Assembly (NCBI RefSeq): GCF_023715585.1
Contig: NZ_JAMBOK010000001.1
Span: forward strand, 1,364,001 to 1,428,000
Direction: 5' to 3'
Source: Sporosarcina luteola
Lineage (GTDB): Bacteria > Bacillota > Bacilli > Bacillales_A > Planococcaceae
Length of the DNA: 64,000 nt
The notes beneath the pieces were generated by a model. It saw only the letters and a program-made list of their open reading frames with translations, was not told the DNA's origin and searched no databases. A program made the translations under genes and the position numbers. Positions 58,633 to 64,000 of the stretch are shown in pieces. Position 1 is the first letter of the stretch. Each line of letters opens with the position of its first letter.

Positions 58633-59529
58633 ATGAAACTTTTCAACCTTTTCAAGAAAACCGAAAAAACAGGTTCAGACAGCACGATTGATTCAGAAGA
58701 GATTCTGGAAGGTAGCGCGCAGTCAATTGATGCCGATGAAGTGGAAACAGCTCTTTCCTTCCACCCACAATGGACACTTTCGCAAGAACAGGAATACGTT
58801 TTCCGCTTTCTTGCAAATGAACTGGAGCCCCTGAAGCCGAACCAGATTTCCCTCTCAGGGATCGATATTGACGTCGAACCTGCAAATGGGGAGTGGTTAG
58901 TCAAAGCATTCTTCAGATCTTCTCTGGATCAGCAAATTTCGATTGGGCCGGTTGAATTATTACTATTGGATGACAAAGGGGAAGTGATCGCTTCCCAAGA
59001 GTTCGATTTAAATGAATTAGGCGAACTTCCGGCACGCAGTGCACGCCCATGGGTTTTTGTTTTCCAGAAAGAAAATACGTTCCTGGAAGAGCCGCCAGCC
59101 GAAAATTGGAAGCTTGCTTTCAATGTGCAATCAATGGTGCCTCATAAACTCGAACTTGAACAAGCATGGGAAGATGGACTTACAACTGATCAAAAAGATG
59201 CACTAACAAAAGTCGTCGACCAAATGCCTAAATTGAAACCACGCGAAGTGAACTTTGCCGGCTTCCAGGCAAAGCAACAGGATGATGGCGGCATTGCGGT
59301 ATCCCTCTTCATCCGCAACGGACACTCGAAACATATCAATGTGGAACAGCTGCCGCTGGAATTATTGGATGCGACTGGCGATGTTGTAGCACGCGGTTCA
59401 TTTAACCTAGGTAAACTGGAAGTAAAGGCAAACACGTCAAAACCTTGGACGTTCATCTTCCCGAAGGAAATGGTCAAAAAAGACAATCCGGATTTCTCCA
59501 GATGGATTATCCAAGTACCTCAAAATTAA
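58633..59529 (+). CDS. Accessory Sec system S-layer assembly protein
   Basis: 298 residues from the ATG at 58633, after AGGAGG inside the secA2 end. Two related SLAP-type domains can be seen: each has a W-x2-FxF stretch (ARPWVFVFQKEN near 136-147 and SKPWTFIFPKEM near 278-289) and an upstream VELLLLDDKGEVIA / LPLELLDATGDVVA match. It has no signal peptide. The pattern matches the small family found next to secA2 in Bacillales with S-layers. It probably assists export or assembly of the S-layer; the mechanism is unknown. Confidence 0.85.
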   Translation: MKLFNLFKKTEKTGSDSTIDSEEILEGSAQSIDADEVETALSFHPQWTLSQEQEYVFRFLANELEPLKPNQISLSGIDIDVEPANGEWLVKAFFRSSLDQQISIGPVELLLLDDKGEVIASQEFDLNELGELPARSARPWVFVFQKENTFLEEPPAENWKLAFNVQSMVPHKLELEQAWEDGLTTDQKDALTKVVDQMPKLKPREVNFAGFQAKQQDDGGIAVSLFIRNGHSKHINVEQLPLELLDATGDVVARGSFNLGKLEVKANTSKPWTFIFPKEMVKKDNPDFSRWIIQVPQN

Positions 59530-59573
59530 TCCAAACTAAGAGTACTTCTGAGCCTGTGAATCAGGTAAAACGA

Positions 59574-59629
59574 AAAGGACTGTTCCAGAAAATCGGTGAT
59601 AACAGATTTTCTGGGACAGCCCTTTTTTA
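59574..59629 (+). terminator. Strong terminator after secA2 operon
   Basis: AGGACTGTTCCAGAAAATC and GATTTTCTGGGACAGCCCT arms of about 19 bp, then T6 on the plus strand. It may also serve the convergent NlpC/P60 gene. Confidence 0.92.
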
Positions 59630-59650
59630 TTTGGCATGAGAATTATCAAC

Positions 59651-60142
59651 TTATTTAGACGCAACCTCAGTAACGCCTGTGATTCGTTTAGCACCAACAT
59701 ATCGCTTGCCCCAATAGTGCGGGTCATTAAGCTTATCGACTTTCACGCCTTTAGATGAAGAGGCATGGGCAAACTTTCCGTCGCCAATGTAAATGCCGAC
59801 ATGTGAAACACCTTTACCACCTGTATTGAAAAATACCAAATCGCCAACAGTCAAGTCGCTCTTTGCAACCTTCGTTCCAGTCGCATACATTCCTGAAGAC
59901 GTACGTGATAGATTGATGCCATGTTGTTTGAAGACAAATTGGACAAATCCTGAGCAGTCAAAGCCCGATTTTGACGTTCCCCCGTATACATATCTAATCC
60001 CTTTAAGGCTTGTGGCAGTTTCGGAAATTTTAACTGAATCTGATGATGAAGCTTCTGCTTGACCCATGAACGGTGACATAAATAGTAAAAATGACAACCC
60101 AAAAACAGCAATAGGCTTTTGCAAGTATGTTAATTTTCTCAT
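59651..60142 (-). CDS. Secreted NlpC/P60 peptidoglycan endopeptidase
   Basis: 163 residues. Signal peptide of about 31 residues ending in QAEAS. The rest is a bare NlpC/P60 catalytic domain: nucleophile Cys in SGFDCSGFVQFVF near 59-71, catalytic His in VSHVGIYIGDG near 113-123, and FAHASSS near 125. There is no LysM, SH3 or S-layer-homology domain. Such enzymes cut gamma-D-glutamyl-diaminopimelate bonds in wall peptides. GGGGGAA lies ahead of the ATG. Confidence 0.93.
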   Translation of the reverse strand: MRKLTYLQKPIAVFGLSFLLFMSPFMGQAEASSSDSVKISETATSLKGIRYVYGGTSKSGFDCSGFVQFVFKQHGINLSRTSSGMYATGTKVAKSDLTVGDLVFFNTGGKGVSHVGIYIGDGKFAHASSSKGVKVDKLNDPHYWGKRYVGAKRITGVTEVASK

Positions 60143-60308
60143 ATGTTCCCCCAGGTTTTTTTATATTTATCTATTTATCTGAAAAATCTTCTAAATACAC
60201 TTTAACACGAAGTATGCTCGTCCAACATTACAGTTCCGTAACAAAGTCATTACAAATAGTCGCAAAGTTACATAGTTAATTTGATTGTCCACATATCAAT
60301 AAAAACGC

Positions 60309-60348
60309 CAAAAGACCACGTCCTCTCTTCTGAGGAGCGTGGTCTTTC
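60309..60348 (-). terminator. Terminator of nagB
   Basis: AAAGACCACGCTCCTCA and GAGAGGACGTGGTCTTT arms, then TTGG on the minus strand. Confidence 0.85.
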
Positions 60349-60357
60349 ACCTTACAA

Positions 60358-61062
60358 TCACAATTTCAAGTCTGTAATAATTGTAACATCATCATGCTCT
60401 AGGAGATAGGTAATGGTCCAGTCAGGGTCAATTTTGCCTTCTAGAAATTTTGTGATGGCTGGACGCTTCTTCTCTCCGAATGCAAGCAGGACCAATTTCT
60501 TGGCACTCATGATGGAGGCGATTCCCATCGTCAATGCAGTGTTGGGGATTTTCTCATCGTTCTCGAAGTATTGGCTGTTTACGCCAAGTGTCGAGTCCGT
60601 CAATGTTGCAACGTGTGTGACGGAATCAGGAGGCGTGCCCGGTTCATTGAAAGCGATATGACCGTTTTCACCGACGCCTAGTAGTTGAATGTCGAGTTTT
60701 GCATCTTGCAACGCTTGCTCATAGCGTTTGCACTCTTCCTCCAGATTCTCAGCCATGCCATTCGGTATATTTGTATCTTTAAAATTCTTCTTATTGAATA
60801 AGTGATCGTTCATGAAATATGCATAACTGTTCGGGCTGGATGCTGGCAGACCGACATATTCATCTAAATTGAAAGTAGTCACTTCTGAAAAGTCCAGTTC
60901 CGATTCCGTTAATCTTTTGTAGACAGGAATCATTGTACTTCCTGTTGCCAATCCAAGCACATGAAGTCGATTATGCTCTAGCTCTTCTTTTAGCAGCTGG
61001 TAAAATTGCTCTGCTCCTTTTTCAGGGTTTTCCACATAAACAAGTTTACATTTCTCCATCAT
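60358..61062 (-). CDS. nagB: Glucosamine-6-phosphate deaminase
   Basis: 234 residues from the ATG at 61062 (another ATG 3 nt later; ribosome site weak). GLATGSTMIPVYKRL near 38-52, TFNLDEYVGLP near 63-73 and GVGENGHIAFNEPG near 130-143 are NagB signatures. It turns glucosamine 6-phosphate into fructose 6-phosphate and ammonia. No nagA or nagP lies nearby, so this copy is detached from the usual operon. The family call is firm. Confidence 0.94.
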   Translation of the reverse strand: MMEKCKLVYVENPEKGAEQFYQLLKEELEHNRLHVLGLATGSTMIPVYKRLTESELDFSEVTTFNLDEYVGLPASSPNSYAYFMNDHLFNKKNFKDTNIPNGMAENLEEECKRYEQALQDAKLDIQLLGVGENGHIAFNEPGTPPDSVTHVATLTDSTLGVNSQYFENDEKIPNTALTMGIASIMSAKKLVLLAFGEKKRPAITKFLEGKIDPDWTITYLLEHDDVTIITDLKL

Positions 61063-61377
61063 TCTCAACCGACTTTCATTATAGATTTAGTTGTACTGTC
61101 TAATTGTAATTTCCAAAAACAGTATGGTCAAATAAAAGAATAATTTACACAACAACGCTGACCACACTTCTATTCCCTTTTTCTCTCCTATAAAACACAT
61201 TTCCTTGCCGATGACGTATATGTCTAAATTTTGAAGACGATGTGACCAAAATGTGGACTCTTTTCAAATCTTAAGATTCATAGGGATTTCCCTAATTCTC
61301 TAATTTCCCTCCGCGACTATGATAAAAGTATGAGATGCGCGATATCAATCAATTAATCAATGCAGGAGGTGGATCGT
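61063..61377. other. Intergenic region between nagB and the oxidase genes
   Basis: This 315-bp AT-rich divergent region should hold both promoters. TATGAT at 61318-61323 may be the -10 of the oxidase operon, with no good -35. I see no gene or clear operator. Confidence 0.4.
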
Positions 61378-61533
61378 ATGACTACAGGCAAATCAAGGAA
61401 GCGTCCGGTAATAGAATCCGGAAATCCGCAAACCGGAATCAATCTGAAAGGGACCTTCATCTCAGTCATGCTGTTAGGTGTCTTCATCCTAGTGACATGG
61501 TTCGGGCTTTACGCACTATTTTTATCAAGATAA
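61378..61533 (+). CDS. Cytochrome c oxidase subunit IIa (small membrane subunit)
   Basis: 51 residues from the ATG at 61378, preceded by AGGAGGTGG. After a basic, polar start (TTGKSRKRPVIESGN) comes one membrane helix near 26-49 (FISVMLLGVFILVTWFGLYA) and a short basic end. Size, single helix and position 24 bp before subunit II match the subunit IIa of ba3-type oxidases. Short enough to be missed by automatic gene calls. It likely replaces the missing first helix of subunit II. Confidence 0.85.
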   Translation: MTTGKSRKRPVIESGNPQTGINLKGTFISVMLLGVFILVTWFGLYALFLSR

Positions 61534-61557
61534 TGAGACTCGTTAGGAGGAAGTACA

Positions 61558-62061
61558 ATGCATTTGCATAAATACGAAAAGATCTGGCTTACGTTCGGAT
61601 TAGGGTCACTCGCACTTTTCCTGGTAATTATCGGTTTCGCTGCATTCTGGAAAGGGACGCATCCGATGAGCCATATCGAAACGATCGATCCCCAGAACGT
61701 TGAAGCGCACGAATCGTTTAAACCTGAAAACCTTGGCCTGCGTGAAGTGGCTGAAGGAAAATACGCTGTCAATATCGTTGCTTCTGCGTTCAATTATAAT
61801 ATCGGCACGGACGCTGACGGCAAGCCTGTCAAAAAGATCCGTGTGCCAAAAGGTTCCACTGTTTTATTCCAGATCACTACTAAGGACGTCGTGCACGGCT
61901 TTCAAGTTGCAGGCACGAACGTCAATATGATGGTTGAGCCGGGGCATGTGAGCAGGCTTGAGACGGTGATGAAAAACGCTGGTGAATTCACTGTCGTCTG
62001 CAACGAATATTGCGGAATCGGGCACCATCAAATGTTTGCAACTGTGGAGGTGTATGAGTGA
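61558..62061 (+). CDS. cbaB: b(o/a)3-type cytochrome c oxidase subunit II
   Basis: 167 residues; ATG after GGAGGAAG. One N-terminal membrane helix (about 10-33) followed by the cupredoxin domain. The CuA site is visible: His in DVVHGFQVAGT near 111, and CNEYCGIGHHQM near 147-158 supplying both Cys, Glu, His and Met ligands. Accepts electrons from cytochrome c. Its stop overlaps the start of subunit I (TGATG). Confidence 0.93.
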   Translation: MHLHKYEKIWLTFGLGSLALFLVIIGFAAFWKGTHPMSHIETIDPQNVEAHESFKPENLGLREVAEGKYAVNIVASAFNYNIGTDADGKPVKKIRVPKGSTVLFQITTKDVVHGFQVAGTNVNMMVEPGHVSRLETVMKNAGEFTVVCNEYCGIGHHQMFATVEVYE

Positions 62062-63713
62062 TGCTGAAAAATACGCTGTTTCCAAAGAAAGAAGCCCGGC
62101 TATATATGGCGTTCATGCATGTGACATTCGCGTCACTGCTGATCGGCGGACTAATGGGGCTCCTACAGACACTATCCCGTTCAGGCCAATTCAAATTGCC
62201 GTTCGGAATTAATTACTATACGATTTTAACGGTGCACGGCGTTATTCTGGGATTAGTATTGACTACGTTCTTCATCGTCGGATTCCAGTTTGCCCTTATG
62301 GGGAAAACGGTCGGAATATCTGACAAACAACGTAAATGGGGATGGATTGCATTCTGGACGATGCTCATCGGTACAATCATCGCGGCTACTACGATTCTGG
62401 TCGGTCAGGCGAATGTACTGTATACATTCTATGCACCGCTCCGTGCGCATGCTGCATTTTATATCGGTTTGGCATTGGTCATCGTCGGCAGCTGGATTGC
62501 CGTGTTCGTCAACTTCCGTCAGCTGTACGTCTGGAAAAAAGCGAATCCCGGGCAGAAGTCGCCATTGCTCGCTTTCATGGTCACGATCAATATGGCGATG
62601 TGGTTCATTGCTTCACTCGGGGTTGCAACATCCGTCTTGGTTCAATTCATCCCTTGGTCTTTAGGGTACGCAGCTACGATCAACGTGCTGCTCAGCCGTA
62701 CGCTGTTCTGGTATTTCGGTCATCCGCTCGTCTATTTCTGGCTCCTGCCGGCATATATGGCATGGTATGCAATCATTCCGAAGATCATCGGCGGTAAATT
62801 ATTCAGCGATTCCCTTGCAAGGATGTCATTCATTCTCTTGCTTATGTTCTCAATTCCCGTCGGCTTCCACCACCAATTGACGGAGCCGGGAATCGATCCA
62901 ACGTGGAAATTCATTCAAGTTGTTCTGACATTCATGGTCGTCATCCCGACATTGATGACAGCATTCTCGATTTTCGCGACATTTGAAATTACAGGCCGTC
63001 GTAAAGGACATAAAGGGCTTTTCGGCTGGTTCAAGCGCTTGCCTTGGAAGGACGTCCGCTTCCTTGCGCCGTTCATTGGGATGGTCGCCTTCATTCCAGG
63101 AGGCGCGGGCGGTATCGTCAACGCATCCCACCAGATGAATACGCTCATTCATAATACGATCTGGGTGACAGGCCACTTCCACTTGACGGTTGCGACGACA
63201 GTCATCCTGACCTTCTTCGGGATTGCCTATTGGCTCGTCCCACATTTGACGGGCAGGCGGTTGACTCCGAAGCTAAATAAACTCGGCATCATTCAAACGA
63301 TCATATGGACTGTCGGAATGACAATCATGTCGACATCGATGCATATCCAAGGTCTTCTTGGCGGCCCGAGACGTTCCGACTTCTCGAATTATGCAGGCGG
63401 CGAGCAAGTCAGCACATGGATCAGCTACCAGGTGGCACAGGCCGTTGGAGGAACGATCCTGTTCATCGGGATTATCCTGATGATTTACATCTTCATCCAA
63501 CTCGCATTCTTCGCACCACGCGGCATACAGGAGTTTCCGATTGCGGAAGAAGAGGTCGATGCAGACCCGACACCGAAAATCCTGGAGAATTGGTATCTAT
63601 GGATCGGAATCACGGTCGCACTTATCCTTTTCGCCTATACAATTCCGGTCATCGACATTATCAAGCACTCCCCTCCAGGGTCACTGCCGTTTGACTGGCC
63701 GATTGGAAGATAA
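62061..63713 (+). CDS. cbaA: b(o/a)3-type cytochrome c oxidase subunit I
   Basis: 550 residues from the ATG at 62061 that overlaps the subunit II stop; a GTG 3 nt upstream is possible. Thirteen or so membrane helices. Haem and CuB ligands: His in TVHGVILGLVLTT near 55, WYFGHPLVYFWLLPAY near 215-230, and NTIWVTGHFHLTVATT near 358-373. The HPLVYFWLLPA form and lack of the K/D-channel residues usual in aa3 enzymes mark the B-type (ba3) oxidases. Reduces oxygen to water at low oxygen tension. No assembly genes or cytochrome c follow within the window. Confidence 0.94.
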   Translation: MLKNTLFPKKEARLYMAFMHVTFASLLIGGLMGLLQTLSRSGQFKLPFGINYYTILTVHGVILGLVLTTFFIVGFQFALMGKTVGISDKQRKWGWIAFWTMLIGTIIAATTILVGQANVLYTFYAPLRAHAAFYIGLALVIVGSWIAVFVNFRQLYVWKKANPGQKSPLLAFMVTINMAMWFIASLGVATSVLVQFIPWSLGYAATINVLLSRTLFWYFGHPLVYFWLLPAYMAWYAIIPKIIGGKLFSDSLARMSFILLLMFSIPVGFHHQLTEPGIDPTWKFIQVVLTFMVVIPTLMTAFSIFATFEITGRRKGHKGLFGWFKRLPWKDVRFLAPFIGMVAFIPGGAGGIVNASHQMNTLIHNTIWVTGHFHLTVATTVILTFFGIAYWLVPHLTGRRLTPKLNKLGIIQTIIWTVGMTIMSTSMHIQGLLGGPRRSDFSNYAGGEQVSTWISYQVAQAVGGTILFIGIILMIYIFIQLAFFAPRGIQEFPIAEEEVDADPTPKILENWYLWIGITVALILFAYTIPVIDIIKHSPPGSLPFDWPIGR

Positions 63714-63714
63714 C

Positions 63715-63750
63715 AAAAGCGAAAGCCGTTACGGAGAACGGCTTTTGCAA
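63715..63750 (+). terminator. First terminator after the oxidase genes
   Basis: AAAGCCGTT-ACGGAG-AACGGCTTTTGC hairpin right after the subunit I stop. Confidence 0.75.
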
Positions 63751-63757
63751 CAAAAAT

Positions 63758-63797
63758 AAGCCTTACACACTAGATTTCCCATTGTGTAAGGCTTTTT
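63758..63797. terminator. Bidirectional terminator between cbaA and the EAL gene
   Basis: AAGCCTTACACA and TGTGTAAGGCTT arms with T-rich tails on both strands; it can serve both convergent units. Confidence 0.88.
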
Positions 63798-63800
63798 CTA

Positions 63801-64000
63801 TTAGTAGATCGAAGGTAGGAGCAATTTACCTGCTCTTCCATGATTGCGGATCAATGCATCGATTTCTTCGACCGGAACGGGTCTGCTGAAATAAAATCCT
63901 TGCAGTTCAGAGCACCCGAACTGTTTCAAGAGATCCCATTGCTGCTGCGTTTCGACGCCTTCCCCGATCGTTTGCAATCCGAGCATCTCTGCAAGATGAA
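63801..64000 (-). CDS. EAL-domain protein, C-terminal end (partial)
   Basis: The frame enters from the window edge and stops at 63801; 66 residues are seen. TIGEGVETQQQWDLLKQFG followed by CSELQGFYFSRPVPV is the C-terminal motif set of an EAL domain, including the catalytic-site Glu of EGVET and the QG-YFS-P loop. The protein probably hydrolyses cyclic di-GMP and may carry a GGDEF or sensor domain upstream, outside the window. Confidence 0.88.
   Translation of the reverse strand, partial: HLAEMLGLQTIGEGVETQQQWDLLKQFGCSELQGFYFSRPVPVEEIDALIRNHGRAGKLLLPSIY

Noticed and set aside
62290..62797. Overlapping plus-strand frames inside cytochrome oxidase subunit I
   Set aside because: They are other frames of a long, well-conserved gene and have no start signals.

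Overview
The window looks like chromosome from a motile, naturally competence-capable, aerobic Gram-positive of the Bacillales, most like the Planococcaceae (Sporosarcina and relatives). The grounds are gene order and family membership: yvyF-flgM-flgN-flgK-flgL-yviE-fliW-csrA-hag, comFA-comFC, degS-degU, comK, hemE-hemH-hemY with hmoB, tagU and tagO, an accessory secA2 with its S-layer partner, and a b(o/a)3-type oxidase. No rRNA or tRNA gene was seen. Most genes lie on the minus strand.

Layout. 1-8.1 kb: start of a MalT-like regulator, gamma-glutamyltransferase, an NhaC-type antiporter, then a nucleoside/ribose unit (nupC, LacI-type regulator, rbsK, nucleoside hydrolase) with three near-identical operators. 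8.5-14.1 kb: an accessory island with hypothetical genes, a split HipA-like kinase next to a HipA_N/HIRAN protein, a phage-type replication gene broken by one amber codon, and an AT-rich membrane protein/SEC-C pair. 14.2-21.8 kb: late flagellar operon. Its flagellin gene carries a group I intron near the 3' end, and the intron's first 45 nt encode a substitute flagellin C-terminus. 21.8-27.6 kb: comFC, comFA, DegV, an EAL-HDOD protein, a crotonase and a displaced ComFB. 27.9-40.6 kb: XRE/DUF2975 pair, ABC exporter with TetR regulator, acyl-peptidase, acyl-CoA ligase, and a complete Bce-type sensor/ABC module. 41-50 kb: lipoate ligase, two YhfH mini-proteins, lipoprotein GDPD, haem genes, amidohydrolase, comK. 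50-60 kb: degU-degS, yvyE, tagU, tagO, secA2 and its partner, an NlpC/P60 hydrolase. 60-64 kb: nagB, cytochrome oxidase subunits IIa, II and I, and the end of an EAL protein.

Two things stand out. (1) The hag intron: the spliced and unspliced messages should both encode full-length flagellin ending in ...GVLQLLR. (2) Eight intergenic arrays in which a short TTAT-containing word recurs at a near-constant 20 or 21 bp pitch while the 11-14 bp between copies drift. The word differs from locus to locus (TTATGCG, TTATGAGC/TTATGATC, TTATCACCG, GATAAC). Each array sits on the 3' side of a gene, several touching its stop codon. I know no named repeat family with this design.

How the genes fit together: FliW, CsrA and Hag form the known flagellin homeostasis circuit, and a CsrA-type hairpin is visible in the hag leader. 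DegS/DegU and ComK are upstream regulators of the competence and motility genes. TagO and TagU serve wall teichoic acid synthesis, and SecA2 with its partner probably serves S-layer export.
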